This document shows positions 18,719 to 31,000 of a stretch of DNA of 64,000 nt, one piece after another. Origin of the DNA: Paraburkholderia atlantica (GTDB lineage Bacteria; Pseudomonadota; Gammaproteobacteria; Burkholderiales; Burkholderiaceae); assembly GCF_009362785.1 (NCBI RefSeq), contig NZ_WHNQ01000023.1:1-64000 (forward strand). Reading direction: 5' to 3'. Within the stretch, counting starts at the first letter, position 1; every line of letters begins with the position of its first letter. Below the pieces are notes generated by a model that worked only from the letters and a program-made list of their open reading frames with translations, made no database searches and was not told where the DNA came from. Both the position numbers and the translations under genes were made by a program.

Positions 18719-20101
18719 ATGAATAGTGCAAAGCAGCAAGAGGGCCTGAAGCGCGGGCTCAAGAATCGTCACATCCAGTTGATCGCGCTGGGTGGCGCGA
18801 TCGGCACCGGCCTCTTTCTCGGCTCCGCCAGCGTGCTGCAGGCCGCCGGTCCGTCGATGATCCTCGGCTACGCGATCGGCGGCATCATCGCGTTCATGAT
18901 CATGCGCCAGCTCGGCGAGATGGTCGCGCAGGAACCGGTCGCCGGCTCGTTCAGCCACTTCGCGTACAAGTACTGGGGCGATTTTCCTGGCTTCCTGTCG
19001 GGCTGGAACTACTGGGTGCTCTATGTGCTCGTCAGCATGGCCGAGCTGACCGCAGTCGGCACCTACGTGCATTTCTGGTGGCCGGGCGTGCCGACATGGC
19101 TGTCGGCGCTGGTGTGCTTCGCGATCATCAACGCGATCAATCTCGCCAACGTGAAGGCCTACGGCGAAACCGAGTTCTGGTTCGCGATCATCAAGGTCGC
19201 GGCGGTGATCGGCATGATCGGATTCGGCGGCTATCTGCTGATCAGCGGTCACGGTGGCCCGCAGGCAACGGTCGCGAACCTGTGGAGCCACGGCGGCTTT
19301 TTCCCGCACGGCTTTCACGGTCTGTTCATGATGCTCGCGGTGATCATGTTCTCGTTCGGCGGGCTGGAGCTGATCGGCATTACGGCGGCCGAGGCCGCCG
19401 AGCCGCAGAAAAGCATCCCGAAGGCCGTGAACCAGGTGATCCTGCGAATCCTGATTTTCTATATCTGCTCGCTCGCGGTGCTGCTGTCGCTGTATCCGTG
19501 GAACGAGGTGGCGGCGGGCGGCAGCCCGTTCGTGATGATCTTCTCGCAGATGGGCTCGTCGCTGACCGCCAACGTGCTGAACGTGGTCGTGCTGACCGCG
19601 GCGCTGTCGGTGTACAACAGCGGCGTCTACGCGAATAGCCGCATGCTGTACGGTCTCGCCGAGCAGGGCAACGCGCCGCGCGCGCTGCTGAAGGTCGACC
19701 GGCGCGGCGTGCCGTATCTGGCGATCGGTCTGTCCGCGCTCGCGACGTTCGCATGCGTGATCATCAACTACGTGATCCCGGCCGAAGCGCTCGGTCTGTT
19801 GATGTCGCTGGTGGTCGCGGCGCTGGTGCTGAACTGGGCGCTGATCAGCCTCACGCATCTGAAGTCGCGCAAGGCGATGGTGGCCGCGGGCGAGACGCTG
19901 GTGTTCCGCTCCTTCTGGTTTCCGCTCAGCAACTGGATCTGCCTCGCGTTCATGGCGCTGATCCTCGTGATTCTGGCGCTGACACCGGGCTTGTCGGTAT
20001 CGGTCTGGCTGGTGCCGGCATGGCTCGTGCTGATGTGGGTCGGCTACGTGATCAAGCGGCGCCGCGAGGTGGCGCGCGCTGGCGTGGGGATTGCGAACTG
20101 A
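18719..20101 (+). CDS. Amino acid permease, AAT family (AroP/PheP/GabP type)
   Basis: A 460-residue APC-superfamily permease. The N-terminal KRGLKNRHIQLIALGGAIGT leads into helix 1 with GGAIGTGLFLGS, and the following EMVAQEPVAGSFSHFA is the AAT family loop. About twelve transmembrane segments are visible. It imports an amino acid with a proton. Aromatic amino acids are plausible by similarity to AroP/PheP, but histidine, proline or GABA permeases share these motifs. The ATG at 18719 precedes MNSAKQQEGL; the open frame extends 60 codons upstream but is not family-like. Confidence 0.87.
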   Translation: MNSAKQQEGLKRGLKNRHIQLIALGGAIGTGLFLGSASVLQAAGPSMILGYAIGGIIAFMIMRQLGEMVAQEPVAGSFSHFAYKYWGDFPGFLSGWNYWVLYVLVSMAELTAVGTYVHFWWPGVPTWLSALVCFAIINAINLANVKAYGETEFWFAIIKVAAVIGMIGFGGYLLISGHGGPQATVANLWSHGGFFPHGFHGLFMMLAVIMFSFGGLELIGITAAEAAEPQKSIPKAVNQVILRILIFYICSLAVLLSLYPWNEVAAGGSPFVMIFSQMGSSLTANVLNVVVLTAALSVYNSGVYANSRMLYGLAEQGNAPRALLKVDRRGVPYLAIGLSALATFACVIINYVIPAEALGLLMSLVVAALVLNWALISLTHLKSRKAMVAAGETLVFRSFWFPLSNWICLAFMALILVILALTPGLSVSVWLVPAWLVLMWVGYVIKRRREVARAGVGIAN

Positions 20102-20222
20102 TCTTCACGCGCCGAAGTTCCCCACGTAGGTCGCTCCTGTGTGGGCGAGCGCACGGATCGATTTTTGCGAACCGGTAATCTCTGTCCGGTCGTCCGGCAC
20201 GAAGCCGGCGCGGAGAGACACC

Positions 20223-21488
20223 ATGTTCAACGCAGGCGCCGTACGGACCAGGTCGAACTTCGGCGCGGCTGCCGCGCTCCTTCTGCTGATTGCGGTAGCC
20301 TGCCTCGCGCTGCGCATCCTGCACGTCGTCGCGAAGTTTCGTGGCGACGTGCCGGACGCCTTCGGCGATTTCAATTTCTACCTGTACGCCTTCAACGTCG
20401 TGCTGCATGACCCGGCGCGGCTGTACGACCACGACGCGCTGATTGCGTTCTTGCAGGGCATCGGGGCGCGCTCCACGGGCGACGACATCTTCTACGCCTA
20501 CCCGCCGCAGTTCGCGCTGGTGTTTGCGCCGCTCGCGCTGCTGACGCCGCTCGCCGCGAAAATCGTCTGGGTGAGTGCATCGATCGTATTGTTCGCGGTG
20601 GCTTTGTATCTCGTCGTCACGATGGCGTACCGCGGCACGGAGCGCAGCGTGAACCTGCTGCTGGTGGCGGTCGCGCTGCTGAGCTTTCCGCTCGTCGAAG
20701 ATACCTACGACGGCCAGTCGAACGAACTGCTGTTCTTCCTGCTGATTGCGACCTTCGCGCTGATCGAGCGTGGCAAAGGCTACGCCGCGGGACTTTTTCT
20801 CGGCTTCGCGATCTCGATCAAGCTCACGCCTCTCGCCGTCGCCGGTCTGCTGTTGCTGCGCCGCGAATGGCGGACGTTCGTGATGGCGAGCGTGGTTGCG
20901 ATCGCGTTGACGCTGATTACTGGCGCGCGCCTCGGCTTCGACGTTCTGTGGCACTACTTCGTGTCGGACATGCCGCGCCTGAACGGCATGGCAATGGCGA
21001 TGAGCGGTGGCGGCGCGCCGATGAACAACGCCGTGCGGGGCGCATTGCAGACGCTATCGGCGACGCTCGGCATGCCGATGTCCGCTACGTTGCTGTCGAT
21101 TGTCTCGCATGCGTTGGTGCTTGCTGCTTGCCTGCTGTCCGCGTATCTGGTGTTTCGCCGCCATCGGGACAGCCGCATCGACTACGCGCTCGCCTCGATG
21201 ACGATGCTCGTGGCTTATCCGATCCTCGAGCCGATCCACATGGTGCTCGCGTTGATCCCGTTGCTGATTCTGCTGGGCACCGCATTCGAAGCGCGCGGTG
21301 GCCAGCTGTCGGCGCTCGGTCCGAGACTTGAGATGCTGCTGGCCGCGGTCGTCGTGGTACTGCTGTTCTTTGCGGCGCGATTCGTGTCCTATACGGTCGC
21401 GGCGCTGATCATTTACTTGCTCTGTGTGGCAAGGTACTTTCCACCGTCGCGAGTGGGGCGGCAACAGCGTGCCTACCAGCCTGGATGA
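20223..21488 (+). CDS. GT87-like polytopic membrane glycosyltransferase
   Basis: A 421-residue integral membrane protein with about nine to ten hydrophobic helices. The conserved DFNFYLYAFNVVLH near residue 46 and YAYPPQFALVFAPL (about 98-111) are the DUF2029/glycosyltransferase 87 pattern, with the aspartate early in the first periplasmic loop. GT87 enzymes use polyprenyl-phosphate sugars outside the membrane. A GGAGAG sequence sits 7 nt before the ATG at 20223. No glycan cluster surrounds it, so the acceptor is unknown. Confidence 0.72.
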   Translation: MFNAGAVRTRSNFGAAAALLLLIAVACLALRILHVVAKFRGDVPDAFGDFNFYLYAFNVVLHDPARLYDHDALIAFLQGIGARSTGDDIFYAYPPQFALVFAPLALLTPLAAKIVWVSASIVLFAVALYLVVTMAYRGTERSVNLLLVAVALLSFPLVEDTYDGQSNELLFFLLIATFALIERGKGYAAGLFLGFAISIKLTPLAVAGLLLLRREWRTFVMASVVAIALTLITGARLGFDVLWHYFVSDMPRLNGMAMAMSGGGAPMNNAVRGALQTLSATLGMPMSATLLSIVSHALVLAACLLSAYLVFRRHRDSRIDYALASMTMLVAYPILEPIHMVLALIPLLILLGTAFEARGGQLSALGPRLEMLLAAVVVVLLFFAARFVSYTVAALIIYLLCVARYFPPSRVGRQQRAYQPG

Positions 21489-22074
21489 TCGATCCCGGCG
21501 TGACCGCAAAACCTATGCGTTTTGCATCTTCCAAATCCTGAGCGTGCTCGAACGATAGCAAACGGCTACGTTCCTGAGGCCTGCTGCGCCTCTGCCTGAC
21601 TGCATGCGCGATAACGGCGCCATCGCGCCTTTAACATTTATTTCGCGCAGCCTGTCCTATAGTGGTTCAGTGCAATTCGACATGCCGTGCGAGCAGCGGT
21701 CTTACCCGGGGACATTCGATACCCCAATCAGATCCGTGCACGGACATCTGGTGCAGATTGCGTCAGCATTTTCTTCCTCCTCATTCGCGCTGATTTCATG
21801 CGATATCGGGCCCATTGTCTGTAATGGGCATTGGTGACGGAAGCGCCGTATGCAAACGGAGTGCGCAACTTGCCCCGCATTGCCCTTTTGATGCATGACC
21901 GAGCAATGACGAATTGCTGAAACATGCGGCACGGGCCACTGGCGTGGGTGGCTCGAACACGGCTAACAGGCCCAGACGTACACATATTCCGGCATGCCAG
22001 GTCGGGGCTCGTCGTCGGACGATCTCGATGGCATGGCGGAATTGTTAGTTCTGCAACTAAAAATGGGCGGCGCC
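21489..22074. other. Intergenic region upstream of tpsA
   Basis: 586 bp without a convincing gene. It is less GC rich than its flanks. It holds a 7-bp hairpin GCCCATT/AATGGGC (21810-21829) and possible promoter boxes near 21650-21665 (CCTATAGTGG), so it is likely the tpsA promoter and 5' leader. No specific regulator site is recognised. Confidence 0.5.
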
Positions 22075-25000
22075 ATGAATCTTATTTACCGCTTGTGCTG
22101 GAATCGGTCCCTCGGGCAATGGGTCGTCGCATCGGAGTTAGCAAACCGATGCCAGCGAAGCGGCGCGCACCGGATGCGCGGCGGCATACGGCGCGCCGTG
22201 ATGGTGCTGGTTGCGTGGTTGTCGATGCTGGGCGCGCACAGCGCGTTTGCCGCGGGCGGCCCGAGCGGCGGCCAGGTCGTCTCCGGTTTCGGAACGATCA
22301 TCCAGTCAGGCACGACGACCACCATCCAGCAGGGCAGCCGCACACTGCAGCTGAACTGGCGCAGCTTCGACGTCGGTGCGGACCAGACCGTGAATTTCGT
22401 TCAGCCGGGACGCAGCGCGCTGGCCGTCAACCGCATCTTCAGCAGCACGGCCAGCCAGATCTTCGGACATCTGAACGCTAACGGTCAGGTCTGGCTCATC
22501 AATCCCAACGGTGTGTTGTTCGGGCCGTCGGCGCGCGTGAACGTCGGCGGCATCGTCGCCTCCACGCTCGATGTCGATCCGGCTACGCTCGATGGCAACA
22601 GCCGCCGGTTCGCCGGCAATGGCAAAGGTTCGGTCGTCAACCAGGGCGCGATTGTTGCGGCCGATGGCGGCTATGTCGCGCTGCTCGGTAACCGGGTGTC
22701 CAATCAGGGCCTCGTCAGCGCGCGGCTCGGCACGATCGCGCTGGCCGGCGGCAGCGCCGCCACGCTCACGTTCGACGGAGCACAGCTGGTTCATCTGCAG
22801 GTCGATGCGAGCACGCTCGACAATCTCGCCGAGAACCGGCAACTGCTGGTGGCCGATGGCGGCCAGGTCATCATGACAGCCGGCGCGAGAGACGCACTGC
22901 TCGCCAGCGCGGTGAACAACACAGGCAAGATCCGTGCACAAACCGTGCAGGAACACGACGGCAAGATCGTGTTGCTCGGCGGCATGGAAGCAGGCTCGGT
23001 GAACGTGGGCGGCACATTGGATGCGAGCGCACCGAACGGCGGCAATGGCGGCTCGATCGAGACCTCGGCCGCGCGCTTCAATATCGCGCCGGACACGCAC
23101 ATCACGGCGGCCGCGCCATTCGGGCGCGCGGGTACATGGCTCGTCGATCCGACCGATCTGACCATCGACGCGACAGCGGCCAGCGAGATTTCGACCACGC
23201 TGAACGGCGGCACCAACGTCGTCGAGCAGACGACGGCGTCGGGAGCCACGGGCGCGGGCGTGCAGACGCCGGGCGCGGGCGATATCAACGTCAATTCGGC
23301 GATCAGTTGGACCAACGCGAACGCGAGCCTGACGCTCGAAGCGCTCAACGCGATCAACGTGAACGCATCCGTGACCGGCTCGGGCGCGGTGACGATGCAG
23401 GCGGGCACCGGCAACCTGACGATCGCGGCCGGCGCGGCGATCACGGGCGGCGCGGGCGTGACGCTGGCGACCAACGCGAACTTCATCAACAACGCGGGCA
23501 GTGCGGCGGTCAGCACCGGCACATCGTCGCCGTGGCGGATCTACTCGACCGACCCCAGACTCGACACCACGGGCGGGCTCACGCCATCGTTCGTCCAGTA
23601 CAACGCGCCTTACGCCACCACGCCAGCGGCTTCCGGCAACGGCTTTCTGTATAGCCTCGCGCCCACGGTCACCCTCACGGGGCTCACCGGCAGCGTGACC
23701 AAGGTCTACGACGGCACCACTACCGCAGCTCTGACGAGCGCGAACCTGCAGACGACCGGGCTCGTCAACGGCGATGTGATTGCGAGCGCAACGGGGAGCT
23801 ACGCGACCGCGAACGCGGGCACGGACATCACCGTGACTTCGCCGACGACGATCGCGGGCATCGTCATCAACACGTCGGGCGGCATCCGAGTCTATGGATA
23901 CCGGGCAAGCGGCCAGGCGTCCGCCGACATCGGCACCATCACGCCCGCACCGCTGAGCGCCAGCGTCGTCGGCAATCCGACCAAGGTCTACGACGGCACC
24001 ACGTCGGCGCCGGTCACGGCCAGCAATTACAGCTTCACGGGCTTCGTCGCGGGGCAGGGCGCGAGCGTGAACCAGGCGAGTTCGGTGTCCTACGCCACCG
24101 CCGACGCCGGCACGGGCATCGCCGTGAACGCCAGCTTCACGTCGACCAATTTCGTCGCCAACAGCGGCACGAATCTCGCTAACTACACGCTGCCGGTGTC
24201 GGCCACCGGCACCGGCACCATCACACCGGCGCCGTTGCTGATCAGCGGGCTGATCGCCAACAACAAGGTCTACGACGGCACGGCCGCGGCCACGCTCAAT
24301 TCCAGCGGCGCCTCGCTGTTCGGCGTGATCAGCGGGGACAGCGGTCAGGTTTCGCTCGACACGAGCGGCGCGACGGGCACCTTCGCCACGTCCAACGTGG
24401 GCAACCAGATTGCGGTCACGCCATCGGGCTTCACGCTGACGGGCGCGCGAGCGGGCAACTACGAGATTTCGGTGCCGACCTATCTTGCCGCCAACATCAC
24501 GCCGAAGTTGCTGACCGTCTCGGGCGGCACCGCGAACAGCAAGGTGTACGACTCCACCACGACGGCGACGATCGACCTCGCTGGCGCGACGCTGTCGGGA
24601 CTCGAACCCTCGGACGTGGGCAAAGTCTTTTTTGCGACGAACGGCGGCGTCGGCGCTTTCAGCCAGTCCGACGTGGGCAACAACCTGCCGGTCACGGGAA
24701 CCAGCGTCGCGCTCGGCGGAACGGCGGCCGGCAACTACGCGATCGGCTCGTTCAGCGGCATGAGCGCGAACATCACGCCCGCGCCGCTCTCGATTACCTT
24801 CCTCGGGTCGCCCACCAAGGTCTACGACGGCAGCGCCAACGCCACGCTGAACCAGTCGAACTACACGATCGCGGGCTTTGTCGGCGGCCAGAGCGCGATC
24901 ATCGGCCAGAGTTCGGCATCTTATGCAACGCCCAATGCCGGCACGGGCATCACGATCACCGCCGCGATCAGACCGTCGGATTTCGTGCCAGCGGCCGGCA

Positions 25001-28000
25001 CGTCGATGTCGAACTACACGTTTCCCGCGGTCGTGACGTCACCGAACGGCATCATTACGCCAGCGCCCGTAGAAGTGAACATCATCAACAATCCGACCAA
25101 GGTCTTCGACGGCACGAACACCGCTTCGCTCGGTTCCGGCAACTACGAGGTGCTCGGCGCGATTCCCGGCGACTCCATCGCGTTGAACCCGTTTCCGACG
25201 ACCGGTGCATATGCGACGTCCAACGTCGGCTACCAGGGTGTCAGCACGTCGCTCAGCGCGGGCAATTTCCAGGCAGGTCCGAACACGCTGCTGTCGAATT
25301 ACACGTTGCCGCTCATCGCCGCGGGCATGGGCACGATCGTCACGCGTTCGATCAACGGCGGACTGTCGGCGTCGATCACGAACAACCCGTCGAAGACCTA
25401 CGACGGCAATACGATCGCGACGATTGCACCGAACGATTTCACGTTCAGCGGTTTCGTCGGCACGGACAGCGCGACGGTGTCGCATCCGATCACCGGCGCA
25501 TATGCGACGAAGAACGCGGGGTCGCAGGCAGTGACAGCCCCGCTCGCCGAGGCGGACCTGACGCCGGGGCCAGGCACGAACCTGAGCAACTACTCGTTTC
25601 CGATTACGGCCTTTGGCACGGGCACCATTCTCCCGGCGCTGCTCACGGCTACGATCGTCGGCAATCCGACCAAGGTCTACAACGGCGACACGGTTGCGCG
25701 CGTGACGAGCGGCAACATCCAGTTGAGCGGCTTCGTCAGCGGCGAGAGCGCCACCGCCACACCGACCGCGCAGTTCAACTACGACCAGGTCAACGCGGGC
25801 AGCCGGACCGTGAGCGGCACGCTCGTGCCAGGCAATTACACGGCCGGCAGCGGCACCTTGCTCGGCAACTACCTGTTGCCCACGTTCGCCTCGGGCCCCG
25901 GCACGATCACCCAGGCACCGCTCTTTATCCTCAATGCTCACGCCACCAACAAGGTCTACGACACGACGACCGCCGACACGCTCGATGTCAGCAGCGTGTC
26001 ACTGTCGGGCGTGGTCCCGTCCGACGCCAGCAATGTCACGCTCAACACCTCGACGACCGGCACCTTCGCGCAGTCGAACGTCGGCAACGGCATCGCCGTC
26101 ACGGCGAGCGGCTTCACCGTCTCCGGCAGTGCGGCGGGCAACTACGCGTTGCAGCCGATCACCGGACTCACCGCGAACATCACGCCCGCGCCGCTGACGA
26201 TCGCCGGTGCGATCGCGAACAACAAGGTCTACGACAGCACGACCGCCGCCACCATCAACACCACCGGCGCGACGCTGACAGGCGTGCTCGGCAGCGACAA
26301 TGTCACGCTCGCGTCGGGCAGCGCGAGCGGCCAGTTCCCGACGGCGAACGTCGGCACCAATCTTCAGGTCACCGCGACCGGCTTCACGATCGGCGGCGCG
26401 CAGGCCGGCAACTACACGCTGTCGCAGCCGTCGAACCTGTTCGCCAACATCACGCCCGCGCCGCTGACCGTGACGATCACGGGCAACCCGGTCAAGGCGT
26501 ACGACGGCACGACGTCGGTGTCGCTGAGCGCGTCGGACTTCAGCGTCACGGGGTTCGTCGGCAGCCAGAGCGCCACCGTCACGCAAACCGCGTCGAGCGG
26601 CTACTTCTCGCCGAACGTGGGCAAGAACGTTGGCATCGGCGCGACGCTGGAGCCGTCGGACTACACGGCTGCGCCCGGCACGCTGCTATCGAACTACGAG
26701 CTGCCGACCCAGGCGACCGGTACGCTCGGCGAGATCACGGCGAAGATCATCAACCTGACCGGTACGCGCGTCTACGACACGACGACGAACGCCAATGCGG
26801 ACCTGTTCTCGAGCGCCGGCCAGGTCGACGGCGTCAACGGCGAGACGCTGACGTTGAGCGGCACCGGCACGCTGACGAGCAAGAACGTCGGCAAGCAGAT
26901 TCCCTTCACGGGTCTCGGCACGCTGGCCCTCGGCAACGGCACCGGGCTCGCGAGCAATTACACCCTGGTCGGCGGCACCGACTGGGTGACCATCACACCC
27001 GCGACGCTGACGGTGCTCAACACGGTCGCGCTGAACAAAGTCTATGACGGCACGACGACGGCGACCTTGCAGAACGCGCTGCTCTCCGGCGTGCTGGGCA
27101 GCGACACTGTCGTGCTGGGCAACGACACGGCGGGCAACTTCAACAACAAGAACGTGGGCACCGCCAAGCCGGTCAGCACGAGCATGACGATCTCGGGCAC
27201 CGACGCGGGCAACTACGTGCTGGTGCAACCGACCGGACTGACGGCCAACATCACGGCGGCGCTGATCAACGTGACGGCGAGCGGCATCGACAAGCAGTAC
27301 GACGGCACGACCGCGGCGCAGGTCAACCTCGCGAGCCCGGGGCTCGTCCCCACCGACTCCGTGACGTTCTCCGGCTACTCCGCCAACTTCTCGCAGGCCA
27401 ACGTCGCCAACAACCTGCCTGTCACGGTGACAGGGATCGGTCTGACCGGCGCCGACGCGGGCAACTACACGCTGCAGAACACCACGGCCAGCACCGCGGC
27501 GAACATCTTGCCGCGCGTGCTGAATCTGCAGGGCACGCGCGTCTATGACACGACGGCCAATGCCGACTCAGGCCTGTTCGCAACGAGTGGCTCGATCAAC
27601 GGCGTCAACGGCGAAACGCTGAGCCTGAGCGGCACCGGTACGCTGACGAGCAAGAACGTCGGCAACCAGGTGCCATTCGCGAATTTCGGCACGCTCGCGC
27701 TCGGCAACGGCAGCGGTCAAGCCAGCAACTACACGCTCACGGGCGGCACCGACTGGGTGACGATCACCCCCGCGACGTTGACAGTCGCGAACACGGTCGC
27801 GCACGACAAGCAGTACGACGGCAACACCAACGCGCAGTTGACCGGCGCCACGCTGCAAGGCGTGCTGGGTTCGGACACCGTGACCCTCGGCAGCGATACC
27901 GTCGGCCAGTTCAACAACAAGAACGTCGGCACCAGCAAGCCGGTGACGACCAGCATGACGATCTCCGGCACCGATGCCGGCAACTACGTACTGATTCAAC

Positions 28001-31000
28001 CGGCCGGCCTGACGGCCAGCATCACGACGCTGCCGATCGTCGTGGTCGACGCGACCGGCAGCAACAAGGTCTACGACGGCACCACCGCGGCGACGGTCGC
28101 GTTGAACAGCCCGAACGTCGTGGCCGGCGACAACGTGACCTTCAGCGAGAGCGCCGCCAATTTCGCGACCAAGAACGTCGGCAACAACATCAGCATTGCG
28201 GTGTCGGGCATCAGTATCGGCGGCACCGACGCGGGCAACTACGTGCTGCAGAACACCTCCGCGACGACGAGCGCCAACATCACGCCGTTCGTGCTGAACC
28301 TGCAGGGCGCGCGCGTCTACGATTCGACCACCAATGCCAACGCGAGTCTGTTCGGCAGCAACGGCGTGCTGACCGGAGCCAATGGCGAGACGCTGACGCT
28401 GTCCGGCACCGGCACGCTGGCGAGCAAGAACGTGAACGCCGCGCAGCCGTTCGCCGCGAACGGTCTCGCCGGCTTCACGCTGACCGGTAACGCCGGTGCG
28501 CTATCCAGCAACTACACGTTCGCGGGTGGCAGCGACTTCGTGACGATCACGCCGGCTCCGCTCTCGGTCACGGGCACGACGGTCAACACCAAGGTCTACG
28601 ACGCGACGACCGCGGCCACGCTGAGCGGCGCGACCCTCGTCGGCGTGTTCGCGGGCGACGACGTGACGCTCGGCAACGACACGAGCGGCACGTTCGCCGA
28701 CAAGAACGTCGGTAACGGCAAAGCCGTGACGCCTGCGACGATGACCGTCGGCGGCACCGACGCCACCAATTACACGCTGACGCAGCCCTCCGGTCTCACC
28801 GGCAACATCACGCCGCTCGGCATCACGGTGAACGCGACGGCGCAGAACAAGACTTACGACGGCACGGCGGCGGCGACCGCGAGCATCGGCAGCACCGGTG
28901 TGCTGGCAGGCGACAGCGTGAGTTTCGGCTTCACCCCCGCCAACGCGAACTTCGCCACACCGAACGCGGGCAACGGCATTCCGGTGACCGTGAGCGGGAT
29001 CACGGCGAGCGGCGTCGACGCCGGCAACTACACGTACAACACCGTAGCGACGACGAGCGCGAACATCCTGCCCTTCGTGCTGAATCTGACCAGCACGCGC
29101 ACCTACGATGGCACGGCGGGCGCCAACGCCAGCCTGTTCGGCAGCAGCGGCGTGCTGAGCGGCGCGAACGGCGAAACGCTGACGCTTTCCGGTACCGGCA
29201 CGCTGGCGACGAAGAATGTCGGCACGCAGGTGCCGTTCGCGGCGAATGGACTCGCGGGCTTCACGCTGACCGGCAATGGCGGCGCGCTGCCCGCCAACTA
29301 CACGTTCACGGGCGGCACGGACTGGGTGACGATCACGCCGCTCGCGGTGACGGTCGGCGCGACCGCGCAGAGCCGCACCTACAACGGCACGACCTTTGCC
29401 TCGACGACGCTGACGCCGACCGGCGTGCTGGCCGGCGACACCGTCAACTTCGGCTTCGCCAGTGCGAACTTCGCGACGCCGAATGCGGGCACCGCCATTC
29501 CGGTCACCGTCAGCGGCATTACGGCGAGCGGCGCGGACGCGGGCAACTACGCCTTCAATACCAGCGCGACGACCGCCGCGGACATCCGGCCTTACGTGCT
29601 GAGCCTGCAAGGCACGCGCGTCTACGACGGGACCACCGGCGCCGCTGCGACGCTGTTCGGCAACAACGGTGTGCTGACGGGCACCAACGGCGAAACGCTG
29701 ACGCTGTCGGGCACGGGCACGCTCGCGAACAAGAACGTGAACCGGCAGCAGCCGTTCGCGACCAACGGCATCGCGGGCTTTACGCTGACCGGCAATAACG
29801 GTGCGCTGTCCCGCAACTACACGCTCGGCAACGGAGTCGGCGACTTCGTCAGCATCACGCCACGGACGATCACGGTCACGGCCGTCGGCCAGAACAAGGT
29901 CTACGACGGCTCGACCGCCGCGCAGCTCTCCAGCTTCACCGTGAACGGCCTCGTGGCGGGCGACAACGCGTCGGTTGGCATCATCACGCCCAGCTTCATC
30001 ACGCCGAACGTCGGCACTGGCATTCCCATCGCGGTCAACTTCTATGGCAGCGGCACGGACATCAGCAACTACACGTTCGCGAGCCGGACGGTGGTGGCGA
30101 GCGCCGACATCACGCCCCGCGCGCTGACGATCGTGCCCACCGCGCAGAACAAGACCTACGACGCCACCACCACGGCGGTGCTCAGCGGCCTTAGCGTGAG
30201 CGGCCTCGTCGCGGGCGATACCGAGACGTTCACGGCCGGCAGCGCGAACTTCGCGTCGCCGAACGCCGGCAACGGCATCCAGGTCAACGTGGCGGGCATT
30301 TCGGGCACGGGCATCGGGATCGGCAACTACACGTGGAACACTGCTGCGACCACCACCGCGGATATCTTCCCGGCCGTGCTGAACCTGACCGGCAGCCGCG
30401 TCTACGACGGCGGCAATGTGGCCAGCGCCAGCCTGTTCGGCACCGGTGGACAGCTCGCGGGCGTGGCGGGCCAGACGCTGACGCTGACCGGCACCGGCAC
30501 GCTGTCGACCCGCAACGCCGGAGCGCAGCAGCCATTCGCCGCGGGCGGTCTCGCGGGCTACACGCTGAGCGGCAACGGCGCGGCGCTCGCGAGCAATTAC
30601 ACGCTGGCGGGCGGCGTCGACTGGGTGACCATTACGCCGCTCGCCATCACGGTGGGCGCGACCGGCGCGAACAAGGTCTACGACGGCACCCGCGCGGCGT
30701 CGGTCAGTCTCGGCAGCAGCGGCATCCTGAGCGGCGACAGCGTCGGCTTCAGCGCGCAGGCGGCGAGCTTTGCCACGCCGAACGTCGGCAACGGTATTCC
30801 GATCGCGGTCACGGGTATATCGGCGAGCGGCGCCGACGCCGGCAACTATGCGTTCAACACGACGGCGCTCACGTCGGCGTCCATTTCGCCGTTCGTCCTC
30901 GATCTGACCGGCAATCGCGTGTACGACTCGACCACCGGAGCAGCGGGGAGCCTGTTCGGCGCGAACGGTGTGCTTCAGGGCGTGAACGGTGAAACGCTGA

